A stretch of 64,000 bases of DNA from Thalassobacter stenotrophicus (GCF_001458315.1 NZ_CYRX01000025.1:248001-312000), one strand, 5' to 3'; positions 50,410 to 60,882 are shown, counted from the first letter of the stretch. Program-made: numbers and translations. The notes: generated from the sequence alone by a model not told the origin.

Positions 50410-51006
50410 TCAGTCCCGCAAAACACCCAAATAGGCAACGCGGGATGGGGTGGGGGCAGCGGCGGGTGAAATCGCGCGACCACCGCCCATTGCTGCCACA
50501 AGACTGCGGAATTCGTCATCCGTCAGTTCGGCAGGGGACCGATCAAATGCCACCTCCGAAGCCTTAAAGAACCCGATGATCCACGTCCCGTCAGGCGCGT
50601 GGCCCATATCAACGCGATCAAGAAACAACGCAAGTTGCGCCGTTTTTGGCAAGCGCTCATCAAGAGCGAGGGTGTAGGTCAGGCGGCTGACTTTCCCAAC
50701 GCCGGGCACCATACTGGCAATTGAGACAGGGCGGGCGAGGGTTTGTGTCACGGTGCCATCGGTCGCGGGACCGCGGGTTTTGAGGTCGACACCATTATGG
50801 CGAAAGAAATTGGGGTCTTGGGTCGCAAGCACCTGTTCGACCCGGCCGGGGCCCAGATCATGCGCGCCGCGGCCCTGAGCGATCAAGGAAGCGGCCTCAA
50901 CAATGAGGTCAGGTGCATCTGTGCGGGCCTGATGCCAGCCGGTATAGGCTTTCGCCACAACCAAAATCGCCAACACACTCAGACAGCCGGTAAACCAACG
51001 TCCCAT
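50410..51006 (-). CDS. Membrane-anchored GT51-like transglycosylase pseudoenzyme
   Basis: A 198-residue protein with an N-terminal membrane anchor (about residues 5-21) and a periplasmic domain resembling the GT51 peptidoglycan glycosyltransferase core of MtgA/PBP1. The GT51 signature EDxxFxxH appears as QDPNFFRH (63-70), so the catalytic Glu is Gln. The GSTITQQL block appears as GTVTQTLAR (84-92), and the KxxE helix that carries the second Glu reads KVSRLTYT. The end of the fold is recognisable (LPKTAQLALFLDRVDMG near 119-135). It is far shorter than a PBP and lacks a transpeptidase. GGAGGAG precedes the ATG at 51006. A catalytically dead regulator or scaffold is possible; remote homology is inferred. 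Confidence 0.65.
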   Translation of the reverse strand: MGRWFTGCLSVLAILVVAKAYTGWHQARTDAPDLIVEAASLIAQGRGAHDLGPGRVEQVLATQDPNFFRHNGVDLKTRGPATDGTVTQTLARPVSIASMVPGVGKVSRLTYTLALDERLPKTAQLALFLDRVDMGHAPDGTWIIGFFKASEVAFDRSPAELTDDEFRSLVAAMGGGRAISPAAAPTPSRVAYLGVLRD

Positions 51007-51057
51007 GTACAACTCCTCCTATGCGGTGCCAATTTCGGCTCTCACACTGTATGCGGT

Positions 51058-51084
51058 AGTATACGGGTTTGGGTTGAAAATCAA
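51058..51084 (-). promoter_or_regulatory. Possible promoter of the GT51-like gene
   Basis: On the minus strand TTGATT and TATACT are separated by only 15 bases, a short spacing, about 50 bases before the ATG. A GTATAC overlaps the -10 element. Confidence 0.3.
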
Positions 51085-51202
51085 TAATAGGATGCGACAA
51101 TCTGCCATGTGCATATCTGCCATGCCTAAAAGACATGGCACGATGCCCATGTTTTCAAATGTTTGCGCTAAAGGGGGGGGCTAACTGCCCGCCACCTCGC
51201 CG

Positions 51203-53947
51203 CTATTCTGCGGCGGGTTCGTCTTCGGTTTGCTCTGCAATCCACGCAACAGAGACGACTTCCTCGTCTTTGCTGGTGTTGAACACCTTCACGCCACCCG
51301 CACTGCGCGAGCGGAACGAAATGCCTTCAACAGGGCAGCGGATGGACTGACCCTTGGATGTCGCGAGCATGATCTGATCTTCGATCTCAACCGGGAAGGA
51401 GGCAACGACCGCCCCACCGCGCATGCCTTTGTCGATGGCTTGCACGCCCATGCCGCCACGCCCGCGGACGGGATAATCGTGCGAGGACGACAGTTTGCCC
51501 GTGCCCTGCGCCGTAATCGTCAGGATCAAATCCTCAGCGGCGGACATCTGGGCATAGCGTTCTGGATCGATCGTGGCATTGGCGCTGACGTCTTCGTCGT
51601 CGGTGCCAACCTCGGCGTCGTCCGCAAGGCCCGCAACCGCGCGGCGCATCTTGAGGTAGGCGGAACGTTCGTCTGGCGTGGCCTCAAAGTGGCGGATCAC
51701 GGCCATGGACACGACGGTGTCATCGCCCGTCAGGCGAACGCCGCGCACCCCGGTTGATTTGCGCGATTGGAAGACCCGCACATCCGTTGAGCGGAACCGG
51801 ATCGCGCGACCCGACGAGGTCATCAGCATGACGTCGTCATCCTCGGTGCAGATGCGCGCGTTCACCATGGTGACGCCCTCGGGCAGTTCCATCGCGATCT
51901 TGCCGTTGCGCATGACTTTGGCAAAATCGGACAGGCTGTTGCGGCGCACATCCCCGGCAGAGGTCGCGAAGACGATTTGCAGGTCCGACCAGTCCTCTTC
52001 GGGGCGGTCCACGGGCATCACGGCGGCGATTGAGACGCCCGCGCCAATCGGCAGGATGTTGACCAGCGCCTTACCTTTGGAGGTGCGGCCGCCTTGGGGC
52101 AGGAGCCATGTTTTCAACTTATAGACCATGCCGTCCGTTGTGAAAAACAGAAGCGGTGTGTGTGTGTTGGCGACGAACAACGTGGTGACCACGTCTTCTT
52201 CCTTGGTGGCCATGCCAGCCGTACCCTTGCCGCCGCGCTTTTGCGCGCGGAAATCCGCAAGCGGCGTGCGTTTGATGTAGCCGGCCGAGGTGATGGTCAC
52301 GACCATATCCTCACGCTCAATCAAATCCTCATCGTCCATGTCGCCGGACCAATCGACGATCTCGGTGCGACGGTCGACGGCAAAGGCTTCGCGCACTTCG
52401 CGCAACTCGTCCGAGATGATCGACAGGATCCGCGTGCGGGAGCTGAGGATATCGAGGTAGTCTTTGATGGCCGCCGCGAGGCTTTCCAGCTCATCCGTGA
52501 CTTCCTTAACGCCAATTTGTGTGAGGCGTTGCAGGCGCAGTTCAAGGATCGCACGGGCCTGCGTTTCGGACAGGTTGTAGGTGCCGTCCTCATTCATCTT
52601 GTGGGTCGGGTCGTCGATCAGCGTGATGTAGGCGGCGATTTCGCCTGCGGGCCAGCGGCGTTCCATCAGGGCGGCGCGCGCCTCAGCTGCATCGGCTGAG
52701 CGGCGGATCGTGGCGACCACTTCGTCGACGTTCGACACGGCCACGGCGAGACCGCACAAAATGTGCGACCGCTCGCGCGCCTTGCGCAGATCATAGGCCG
52801 TACGACGCGCGACCACGTCTTCGCGGAAATCGATGAACGACGTCAGGAACCGGCGCAGGGTCAGCTGCTCAGGGCGGCCACCGTTAAGGGCCAACATGTT
52901 GCACCCAAACGAGGTTTGCATGGGCGTGAACCGGAACAACTGGTTCAGAACGACCTCTGCTGTGGCATCACGCTTAAGCTCAACCACGACGCGCACACCA
53001 ATCCGGTCGCTTTCGTCCTGCACGTGGGCGATGCCCTCGATGCGTTTTTCCTTGGCCATTTCGGCGATCTTTTCGATCATCGTGGCCTTGTTCACCTGAT
53101 AGGGGATCTCATCGATGATGATGGCGTAGCGGTCCTTGCGGATCTCTTCGACGCGAGTTTTCGCCCGGATCACAACCGAGCCGCGCCCTTCAAGGTAGGC
53201 TTTGCGCGCGCCGGACCGACCCAGCATAATCCCGCCCGTGGGGAAGTCGGGGCCGGGGATGTAGTCCATCAATTCCATGGAATCGAGATCGGGCTTTTCG
53301 ATCAGAGCGAGGGTCGCATCAATCACTTCGCCAAGGTTGTGCGGCGGAATGTTTGTGGCCATACCAACGGCGATACCACCCGCGCCATTGACCAGCATGT
53401 TGGGGAACCGCGCAGGCAGAACCGTAGGCTCGCGGTCTTTGCCGTCGTAGTTGTCCTGAAAATCGACCGTATCCTTGTCGATATCCGCCAAAAGCGAAGC
53501 GGCGGGTTTGTCCATCCGCACCTCGGTATAGCGCATGGCCGCAGGGTTATCCCCGTCCATGGAACCAAAGTTGCCCTGACCATCGAGCAAGGGCAGTGAC
53601 ATGGAGAAATCCTGCGCCATCCGCACAAGCGCGTCGTAAATCGCGCTGTCGCCGTGGGGGTGGTATTTCCCCATCACGTCCCCAACCGGCCGCGCCGATT
53701 TGCGGTAGGATTTTTCATGCGTGTTGTTGGTTTCGTGCATCGCATAAAGGATGCGACGGTGAACAGGCTTGAGGCCGTCGCGCAGGTCCGGAATGGCCCG
53801 CGAAATGATCACCGACATGGCATACTCGATGAACGAGTTCTTCATTTCATCGGTGATATTGATCTGTGGTCCGGCATGGGTGCTGATTGGCCCGCCGCCC
53901 TCTGAATTTTCATCATTGTTTTCAGGGGTTTGTGGGGTATCGGTCAC
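51203..53947 (-). CDS. gyrA: DNA gyrase subunit A
   Basis: DNA-cleaving subunit of gyrase. The 914 residues carry the active-site Tyr in AAMRYTEVR near residue 135, the quinolone-region segment [17 protein letters not shown] with the sensitive Ser and Asp present (no resistance change at these positions), and a C-terminal beta-pinwheel of six-bladed type containing the GyrA box QKRGGKG near 560. The tail is acidic and divergent. It starts near a good promoter at 53993-54022, and the N-terminal extension of about 25 residues is typical of Rhodobacteraceae. Confidence 0.97.
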   Translation of the reverse strand: MTDTPQTPENNDENSEGGGPISTHAGPQINITDEMKNSFIEYAMSVIISRAIPDLRDGLKPVHRRILYAMHETNNTHEKSYRKSARPVGDVMGKYHPHGDSAIYDALVRMAQDFSMSLPLLDGQGNFGSMDGDNPAAMRYTEVRMDKPAASLLADIDKDTVDFQDNYDGKDREPTVLPARFPNMLVNGAGGIAVGMATNIPPHNLGEVIDATLALIEKPDLDSMELMDYIPGPDFPTGGIMLGRSGARKAYLEGRGSVVIRAKTRVEEIRKDRYAIIIDEIPYQVNKATMIEKIAEMAKEKRIEGIAHVQDESDRIGVRVVVELKRDATAEVVLNQLFRFTPMQTSFGCNMLALNGGRPEQLTLRRFLTSFIDFREDVVARRTAYDLRKARERSHILCGLAVAVSNVDEVVATIRRSADAAEARAALMERRWPAGEIAAYITLIDDPTHKMNEDGTYNLSETQARAILELRLQRLTQIGVKEVTDELESLAAAIKDYLDILSSRTRILSIISDELREVREAFAVDRRTEIVDWSGDMDDEDLIEREDMVVTITSAGYIKRTPLADFRAQKRGGKGTAGMATKEEDVVTTLFVANTHTPLLFFTTDGMVYKLKTWLLPQGGRTSKGKALVNILPIGAGVSIAAVMPVDRPEEDWSDLQIVFATSAGDVRRNSLSDFAKVMRNGKIAMELPEGVTMVNARICTEDDDVMLMTSSGRAIRFRSTDVRVFQSRKSTGVRGVRLTGDDTVVSMAVIRHFEATPDERSAYLKMRRAVAGLADDAEVGTDDEDVSANATIDPERYAQMSAAEDLILTITAQGTGKLSSSHDYPVRGRGGMGVQAIDKGMRGGAVVASFPVEIEDQIMLATSKGQSIRCPVEGISFRSRSAGGVKVFNTSKDEEVVSVAWIAEQTEDEPAAE

Positions 53948-53992
53948 GCGGCCTCCGTGGACCTGTCGGTCCCGCTAGATTTGGTTCCCCGC

Positions 53993-54022
53993 ACTATAGC
54001 AGCCCCTTTATATGGGGTGCAA
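53993..54022 (-). promoter_or_regulatory. Promoter of gyrA
   Basis: On the minus strand TTGCAC and TATAGT are separated by 18 bases, 46 bases before the gyrA ATG. Confidence 0.55.
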
Positions 54023-54139
54023 TGCCCAAGAACACCGCCCTTGGCACCGGTCTGAGCGGAGTGCTAACACTTTGTGTTTATTGACTATTCACCAATTTGT
54101 GGCAGGCTGGTGGGATAAGGCAACACATTGGAGTGTCTG

Positions 54140-54400
54140 ATGGAAACTGAATTGATGCTGAAGGGGTATGGATTAACCACCGCGCAGATGTATTATCACA
54201 TGCCGGATTATGCCCATGTTCTCAATACCTTCACCTGGCAGGAATATGATATTGGGCCGGATTATCCCAAGCTATTTAAGTTCATTGAATTTTGGCAGCG
54301 AGAGATTGAAGGCCCGCTTCATTCTGTCGAATTCACCCACCGGAAAATGATCGCACCGGGGGAATGGCGCAACGTAACGGGCGAATTTACGCTTCATTAA
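54140..54400 (+). CDS. Usg family protein
   Basis: An 86-residue soluble protein of the Usg family, small conserved proteins of unknown function first noted near trp genes. The motifs are LTTAQMYYHMPDYAHVLNTF near residues 12-31, YDIGPDYPKL near 36, and a Trp/Phe-rich middle (FIEFWQREIEGPLHSV). The ATG at 54140 follows TTGGAG; an earlier TTG at 54128 is in frame but unlikely. It converges with the MobA-like gene and overlaps it by 14 bases. No tryptophan gene is adjacent. Confidence 0.85.
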   Translation: METELMLKGYGLTTAQMYYHMPDYAHVLNTFTWQEYDIGPDYPKLFKFIEFWQREIEGPLHSVEFTHRKMIAPGEWRNVTGEFTLH

Positions 54401-54971
54401 CGCGGGCGCGCCAGGTCGCCCAATCCTCAGGCGTATCAAGGTCGGTGATCGCGTGCTCGTCGGGGAGGGCGATGCGTCGGGCGCCGTTGGCCTGCACGAT
54501 AGGTTTTGCGCCCGCGTCACCCGTCAATCGCGCAATGTCTGCGTAGTATTTCGCGGGAAAGATCACGGGTTGGCCGGGGCGGCCATCGGCGGTGGTGGCT
54601 TGGATGATATCCTGCGGGTGGGCGCGATGTGCGGCCAACAAGGTCTCCATGTCTTGGGTCGTGATGTCGGGCATATCTGCCAGAACAACCATGGCCGCAG
54701 GGGCCGTACAGCCCGCAATCCCGGCCCGAAGGGAGGCCGACATGGCCCGCTCTGGCGTTGTGATAATCCGCGCGGGGCTATCGGTGATCCAAGCGCGCCG
54801 CTTTGCGTCCCGCGCATGCAGGACCACGGTGACGTTCCCACTGGCCGCACAACACCGCCGTAGCTGCCGCAGGATTAGGGGTGTTCCGTCAATGAATTCA
54901 AGAAGTTTGTCGGCGGGCTTCATCCGGTTTGAAGCGCCCGCCGCCAAGAGGATAATGGCCACGTCTGTCAT
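54387..54971 (-). CDS. MobA-like nucleotidyltransferase
   Basis: A nucleotidyltransferase of the MobA/MocA type, 194 residues, that may add a nucleotide to molybdopterin or a related acceptor. The nucleotide-binding motif LLAAGASNRM is near residue 8, with the Lys of DKLL downstream, the VVLADMPDITTQDM motif near 92 carries the metal-binding Asp, and GRPGQPVIFP near 127 is typical of MocA/MobA-like enzymes. It overlaps the upstream EamA gene (ATGA). Molybdenum-hydroxylase genes, common partners of MocA, are absent. The specific cofactor is unresolved. Confidence 0.8.
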   Translation of the reverse strand: MTDVAIILLAAGASNRMKPADKLLEFIDGTPLILRQLRRCCAASGNVTVVLHARDAKRRAWITDSPARIITTPERAMSASLRAGIAGCTAPAAMVVLADMPDITTQDMETLLAAHRAHPQDIIQATTADGRPGQPVIFPAKYYADIARLTGDAGAKPIVQANGARRIALPDEHAITDLDTPEDWATWRARVNEA

Positions 54972-55894
54972 GTTGTCACCCGTGTGCGTAGGTCGCGCAA
55001 TGTGGCCCACTGGCTGATCGCGAGCCCTGTTAGGATAAGCATAAGGGCCGCGAAAAACCGCCCCGGTAGCGCCTCGGATAGGATCAGCGCGCCGAGGATC
55101 ATAGACCAAACGGGCACCTGATAGTTGACCAGCGTCATAAAGCTGGGCCCTGCTGTGCGGATCACCGCGACCCGTAAAAGAGCGGCAAACGCGGTGGGCA
55201 GTAGGCCAAGAAGGATGATCGCCAGCGTTGGGATTGTGGCCGTTGGGGTGGGCACACCCTCGGTCAGCAGCATCAGCGGGATCAGGACAACCGCCCCCAG
55301 CACGAGACCCACCGCAGACAACACGATGGCATCAATTGCAGGGGTCAAGCGTGTCGCGATGGATGAGATCGCATAGCACATCGCGGCCGCAAGGCACGCA
55401 AGCCGTCCCAAGGCCACCAAATCTCCGCTGCCAGCGGCAAAGATGCCGGGTCCAAGCAACACCAATGCCCCTGCAAACCCCATCAAGAAACCAACCGTTT
55501 TGCGCAGGCTCAGCTCATCGCCCGGCACCATGAAGTGGGCAAACGGCAGAACGAACAAAGGCACCGCCGCCATCGAAAGCCCAGCAAAAGCTGAAGGCAC
55601 ATGTTGCTGTCCCCACGCGAGCAACACAAACGGGATCGCCGTAGAAAACAAAGCGCCGACAACCACATAGACGAACAACCGCCATGACCAACGCGGCCAA
55701 GGCCGCCGCAATGCCACGCACAGCGCCAGCAGGGTCAACGCGCCCAATGTGGTGCGCGCACAGGCGACTGTGATCGGGCCGTATCCGCGCAAGGCGACTG
55801 AAATCACCATGAATGTGCCGCCCCAAATCAGGCCAAGGACCGCGATAGAGAGCCAGTTTGTCGGGGTGGGTGCAGAGACGGGAGTGCTATTCAT
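54968..55894 (-). CDS. EamA/DMT family transporter
   Basis: An inner-membrane permease of the drug/metabolite transporter superfamily, 308 residues with ten hydrophobic segments in two EamA repeats. GLIWGGTFMVISVAL near residues 18-32 is the first helix, and an EALP turn lies near the last. The substrate is unknown. Its stop overlaps the ATG of the MobA-like gene by four bases, so the two are translated together, as if the exporter and the cofactor enzyme were functionally linked. The ribosome-binding site is weak. Confidence 0.87.
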   Translation of the reverse strand: MNSTPVSAPTPTNWLSIAVLGLIWGGTFMVISVALRGYGPITVACARTTLGALTLLALCVALRRPWPRWSWRLFVYVVVGALFSTAIPFVLLAWGQQHVPSAFAGLSMAAVPLFVLPFAHFMVPGDELSLRKTVGFLMGFAGALVLLGPGIFAAGSGDLVALGRLACLAAAMCYAISSIATRLTPAIDAIVLSAVGLVLGAVVLIPLMLLTEGVPTPTATIPTLAIILLGLLPTAFAALLRVAVIRTAGPSFMTLVNYQVPVWSMILGALILSEALPGRFFAALMLILTGLAISQWATLRDLRTRVTT

Positions 55895-56070
55895 AAATGC
55901 GATGTACCCTGCGCGCGACGCCTGCGCCAGTGCCGCATTTTCGGGCTCAGACTTGCCTCACGCTAACGTAAGGTCAATTGTTTGGCGGCACGCCGCGCTT
56001 TCGGGTTATTATCTTGGGCAGGGCCCCGCAGAAGCGCCCACCTTTATTCATATTTTTGGGAGGATCCCTC

Positions 56071-56664
56071 ATGACTTTATTCAACATCACGGCGTCAGCC
56101 ATGGCGCTGGCCCTCATGGCCCCCATGGCTGTGGCAGAGACATGGACCCTGAACGGCGACATGTCGAACATCGCGTTTGGCTCGGTCAAGAACGAGTACA
56201 ATGGCGAGGTGCACCACTTTAGCACCCTGTCGGGCAGCGTCGATGCGCAGGGGCAGGTGGTGGTGTCCGTGCCGCTCGCCTCGGTCGAGACAATGATCGA
56301 CATCCGCAACGAACGCATGCGCGAGTTGGTGTTCAAAAATAGCCCCACGGCGACTGTTTCGGCCACCGTTGATATGGTGGCTCTGGACAAGCTGGGCGTG
56401 GGCGAGAGCATGGTCGCTGAGACCGAGGGCACCCTGTCTCTCTTGGGGCAGGAGGTTGCGCTGTATAGTGACCTCTTCGTGATCCGCGTGGGTGAGGACA
56501 AAGTGATGGTGACGACCGATGGGATGCTGATGCTCGCCACCGATGAGTTGGGCGTCGACGCGGCGATCGATCAGCTTCAGGACATCGCGGTCCTAGACAG
56601 CATTACGCGTGTGTCACCTGTCACCGTGCGGCTGGTTTTCGATTCTGACACGCCCGATAGCTAA
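56071..56664 (+). CDS. YceI family periplasmic protein
   Basis: A lipocalin-like YceI protein of 197 residues that probably binds a polyisoprenoid or amphiphilic ligand in the periplasm. A signal peptide ends at AVAE about residue 25. The body has the YceI strand pattern (WTLNGDMSNIAFGSVKN, then the NERMRELVF helix segment near 86). The ATG at 56071 follows GGGAGG; the frame is open to 55978, but this is non-coding. A 12-base perfect inverted repeat lies 40 bases after the stop. Confidence 0.88.
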   Translation: MTLFNITASAMALALMAPMAVAETWTLNGDMSNIAFGSVKNEYNGEVHHFSTLSGSVDAQGQVVVSVPLASVETMIDIRNERMRELVFKNSPTATVSATVDMVALDKLGVGESMVAETEGTLSLLGQEVALYSDLFVIRVGEDKVMVTTDGMLMLATDELGVDAAIDQLQDIAVLDSITRVSPVTVRLVFDSDTPDS

Positions 56665-56703
56665 GCATATAGGCGGCGTATTTTGCCCGCCACGTGCACA
56701 ATC

Positions 56704-56733
56704 CCGCTGGGATCATGGCTTTGATCCCAGCGG
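56704..56733 (+). repeat. 12-bp inverted repeat after the YceI gene
   Basis: The perfect arms CCGCTGGGATCA and TGATCCCAGCGG are separated by six bases. It resembles a terminator stem but lacks a T-run. Confidence 0.5.
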
Positions 56734-56864
56734 CTGACCAAACCTCCACAGTTTTGCCGCAAAGGGTCTTGAAACTTATTGTTTTCAAAGAATTATCTTT
56801 GTTGTGCCACATTTGCTCTCTACTCGTTCAAACCAATTAACCACGTTTGAAGAAAGAGAATTCA

Positions 56865-57452
56865 ATGATCGTGATAAAGCCAATTTTGGCATCCGCATGT
56901 CTCGCGGCGTTCATGGCTTTGGCCAGCTCAGCGTCCGCTGCAACCGTCGTGTCCGGCACCGTGTGTGAGGGCGGCGTCGCGCCCGCGATTTCCGCCTCTG
57001 CGTGCGATATGACGCTGGGCGATTTTGGGAACACGCCGTCTAGGTTTATCCTAACGCCGGGCGGGGCTTTTGGCCTTTATGGCGGTGTGGCGAATGGCAG
57101 TCGCGCGGACCAGTACCTTGATACTTGGATGATCGATTTCGGTGCGGACCGCTATAATCTGTCGTTCAACTGGGCGCCCAAACGCAACAGTAATTTTGAC
57201 GGGTTCTTGTTTGTAAACAATGCGTCTTACGCGTTTGATACGGCGATTAATCCCACGGGTGCGAGCATTTCGCTCGGCGCGCTTAGCGGTTCGGTCGCGT
57301 TCATTGTGAACCCGATCTTGGGCTCATTCGTGCCGCAGGAGCGCGGCACATGGGATCTGCAGGTATCACCGGTGTCATTGCCCGCAAGCTTGCCGCTTCT
57401 TGCGCTGGGTCTGGGTGGTTTGGCCTTTGCGCGCAGGCGGACTGCGGCTTAG
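56865..57452 (+). CDS. Exported protein with VPLPA/PEP-type C-terminal sorting signal
   Basis: A 195-residue secreted protein of unknown function. The signal peptide (MIVIKPILASACLAAFMALA) ends near ASAA. The C-terminus ends SLPASLPLLALGLGGLAFARRRTAA-like in design: a Pro-Ala anchor, a hydrophobic helix and a basic tail, which matches the VPLPA-CTERM sorting pattern, although the first residues are SLPAS rather than VPLPA. The body contains two early cysteines and an aromatic-rich middle. A related sorting signal occurs in the protein at 23971-24681. No processing enzyme is encoded nearby. Confidence 0.78.
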   Translation: MIVIKPILASACLAAFMALASSASAATVVSGTVCEGGVAPAISASACDMTLGDFGNTPSRFILTPGGAFGLYGGVANGSRADQYLDTWMIDFGADRYNLSFNWAPKRNSNFDGFLFVNNASYAFDTAINPTGASISLGALSGSVAFIVNPILGSFVPQERGTWDLQVSPVSLPASLPLLALGLGGLAFARRRTAA

Positions 57453-57473
57453 TCCCAAAGCCTGTCCATCAAA

Positions 57474-57502
57474 CAAAAAGGGCGCCCCAATCGGGACGCC
57501 CT
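57474..57502 (-). terminator. Terminator of ilvC
   Basis: The stem AGGGCG-C-CCC / GGG-A-CGCCCT has one internal mismatch and a four-base loop. On the minus strand it is followed by TTTTTG. Confidence 0.65.
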
Positions 57503-57524
57503 CTCGCATGTCTCAAGCGCGGTC

Positions 57525-58628
<1,104 letters not shown>

Positions 58629-58681
58629 TTACGCATTATGCGCGACTTTTATTCATCCATATTATACTATATGCAGGTTTC

Positions 58682-59137
58682 ATGCTTGATGATGCCGACC
58701 GTCGCCTCTTGCGCTATTTGCAATCCGATCCCGAAGCACCGGTATCGGACATTGCGGATCGCGCGGGCCTGCAACCCACCACCGCCGCCCGTCGCTTGGA
58801 CCGGTTGCGCGCCCAAGGCGTGCTGCGGGGCAGTCACGCGGTGATCGATTGGGCCGCCCTTGGCTACGCAGTTGAGGTGTCTCTCCGCTTTACCCTCGAA
58901 AAAACCCAAGCCCGCGCATTTGACGAATTTCAGGCCGCGGCTCGCAACATCCCCGAAGTGATCGCGATCCAGACATTCCTGGGCCGCGTCGACGTGCGCC
59001 TGTCCGTGATCGCACGCGACATGGCGGATTACCAACGGCTTTACCGTGATAGCATTCTCACGCTGCCGCATATCGCAGACATTGAGGCGCTGATGCATGT
59101 GGCGACCCTCAAAACCTCGGAAACCTTGCCGATATGA
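58682..59137 (+). CDS. Lrp/AsnC family transcriptional regulator (first of pair)
   Basis: A 151-residue Lrp-family regulator. It has an N-terminal winged helix (LDDADRRLLRYLQSD, helix-turn-helix near 20-45) and a C-terminal AsnC/RAM ligand-binding domain (DIEALMHVATLKT near the end). Such proteins bind amino acids and act as small oligomers. The ribosome-binding site (GCAGG) is weak, and the frame extends to 58592 without support. Its last four bases overlap the start of a second Lrp gene. It is divergent from ilvC, a plausible target. Confidence 0.85.
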   Translation: MLDDADRRLLRYLQSDPEAPVSDIADRAGLQPTTAARRLDRLRAQGVLRGSHAVIDWAALGYAVEVSLRFTLEKTQARAFDEFQAAARNIPEVIAIQTFLGRVDVRLSVIARDMADYQRLYRDSILTLPHIADIEALMHVATLKTSETLPI

Positions 59138-59586
59138 GTTGGGACGAAACCGATATGGCGATTTTGCGCGTGGTCCAACAGGACGCGACGCTGGGGGCAG
59201 GCGCCGTTGGCCGCGCCGTTGGGCTAAGCCAACCTGCGGTTTGGCGGCGGTTGCAACGGTTGCGCGAAGCGGGGGTGATTGCCGGACGCCGCGTTGATCT
59301 GGACGTCGAAAAACTGGGTTTCGGTGTGACAGTATTTTTGGGGGTTAAGCTGGCCACCAAGGGCCGGGTCAGCCTTGAGGATTTTGAGCGCGCTTGCATG
59401 TCCATCCCCGAGGTGCAGACGGTGCAGCACGTCCTTGGCCTATATGATTACCGCTTGCGCGTCGTGGCCCGCGACCTGAGCGATTTTGAACGGGTGCTGC
59501 GTCGGCGGATCATGACATTGCCCGGTGTGGGCAACGTTGAGGCGAATGTGCTGCTGAGCGAAGAACGCCGCCCCGGCCCGATCTGA
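59134..59586 (+). CDS. Lrp/AsnC family transcriptional regulator (second of pair)
   Basis: A 150-residue Lrp-family regulator with a winged helix (DMAILRVVQQDATLGA, HTH near 22-48) and a C-terminal RAM domain (IMTLPGVGNVEANVLLSEE near the end). Its ATG overlaps the stop of the first Lrp gene (ATGA), so both chains are translated together and could form a mixed oligomer. It differs clearly from its neighbour outside the core, so the pair is an old duplication. Downstream is a class V aminotransferase gene. Confidence 0.85.
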   Translation: MSWDETDMAILRVVQQDATLGAGAVGRAVGLSQPAVWRRLQRLREAGVIAGRRVDLDVEKLGFGVTVFLGVKLATKGRVSLEDFERACMSIPEVQTVQHVLGLYDYRLRVVARDLSDFERVLRRRIMTLPGVGNVEANVLLSEERRPGPI

Positions 59587-59736
59587 GCAAATCGCAAGCC
59601 GCCACAATCCGCACGCCGTGTAGCGGATCGGAAACCATCGCAGCGCAATTCCCGCCAGAAACGCGAATGTATACCCAAATAGACTTTGCGCGACGCGACC
59701 TCCGCGCGTATCGCTGAAAAAAATGGAGGAACTTTC

Positions 59737-60876
59737 ATGGCTGCCTTGCTGGACACAGTGGACCCCGATGGTCTCGAAGAATTTTCGGTCGTGTTTACGG
59801 ACCGTTCGCTCAATTCAATGTCGACCGCGTTTCAGGGTGTCATGACTGACATCTCGGGGATGCTCAAAGACGTCTATAATGCTGACCACGTCGCGTTGAT
59901 CCCCGGTGGCGGCACCTTCGGGATGGAGGCCGTTGCCCGCCAACTTGGCACTGACGCCCATGCAATCGTCGTGCGTAACGGGTGGTTCTCATACCGCTGG
60001 AGCCAGATTTTTGAGACCGGGCATTTCACGAGATCCTGCACCGTGATCAAGGCGCGCCAACAGGGCAACACGGTCACAGCACCCTTCGCGCCCGCGCCGA
60101 TTGAGGAAGTTGTGGCCAAGATCCACGAAGAAAAACCCCAAGTGGTTTTCGCCCCTCACGTTGAGACATCCGCCGGTGTGATCCTGCCCGATGACTACAT
60201 TACGCAATTGGCGCAGGCGGCCCACGCCGTCGGCGGCTTGATGGTGCTCGATTGTATCGCCAGCGGCTGCGCATGGGTCGATATGAAGGCCACTGGCGTC
60301 GATGTCCTGATCTCTGCCCCGCAAAAAGGCTGGTCCGCGTCGCCATGTGCTGGGCTCGTGATGATGTCCGACCGGGCCCGCGAAGTTGTGATGGCCACCC
60401 AGTCCAACAGCTTTGCGATTGATCTCAAAAAGTGGCTCCAAATCATGGAGACATATGAGAACGGCGGCCACGCTTATCACGCAACGATGCCCACCGACGC
60501 CCTGCGGGTGTTCCGCGATACGATGATCGAAACCCGCGACTACGGCTTTGCAAAGCTTAAAGACCAGCAATGGGCTTTGGGCGATGGTGTGCGCGCTATT
60601 TTGGCGGCACGCGGGGTCAAATCCGTTGCGGCCGAGGGTTTTGGCGCGCCGGGCGTTGTTGTGAGCTACACCGACAACCCTGAGGTTCAATCGGGCCGGG
60701 CGTTCCTTGCGCAGGGCACGCAGATTGCGGCAGGCGTCCCGCTGGAATGTGATGAGCCTGAGGGCTTTGCGACCTTCCGCATCGGGCTGTTCGGTCTTGA
60801 TAAACTATACGATGTCGAGGCGACCTTAACTCGGCTGACCCGCTCGTTGGATGCGGTCATTCCGGCCAACACCTAA
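59737..60876 (+). CDS. Class V aminotransferase (alanine-/serine-glyoxylate type)
   Basis: A PLP-dependent aminotransferase of fold type I class V, 379 residues. The PLP Lys is in SAPQKGWSASP near residue 198. ALIPGGGTFGMEAV near 52 and HVETSAGVILP near 141 are typical of the AGAT/serine-pyruvate subfamily. The amino donor and acceptor cannot be told from sequence; alanine, serine, glyoxylate or aminoethylphosphonate are options. ATGGAGGAAC supplies the ribosome-binding site. The adjoining Lrp pair, 150 bases upstream, suggests amino-acid-responsive control. It converges with the UbiH-type gene, six bases apart. Confidence 0.88.
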   Translation: MAALLDTVDPDGLEEFSVVFTDRSLNSMSTAFQGVMTDISGMLKDVYNADHVALIPGGGTFGMEAVARQLGTDAHAIVVRNGWFSYRWSQIFETGHFTRSCTVIKARQQGNTVTAPFAPAPIEEVVAKIHEEKPQVVFAPHVETSAGVILPDDYITQLAQAAHAVGGLMVLDCIASGCAWVDMKATGVDVLISAPQKGWSASPCAGLVMMSDRAREVVMATQSNSFAIDLKKWLQIMETYENGGHAYHATMPTDALRVFRDTMIETRDYGFAKLKDQQWALGDGVRAILAARGVKSVAAEGFGAPGVVVSYTDNPEVQSGRAFLAQGTQIAAGVPLECDEPEGFATFRIGLFGLDKLYDVEATLTRLTRSLDAVIPANT

Positions 60877-60882
60877 GGGCAT

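Noticed and set aside
56805-56820. TGCCACATTTGCT as a sigma-54 promoter for the second VPLPA gene
   Set aside because: The GG and GC elements are too close together and the first is TG-C, not TGG.
58682-59586. The Lrp pair as AhbA/AhbB-type siroheme decarboxylases
   Set aside because: Both have intact winged helices and AsnC ligand domains, and no heme genes are nearby.
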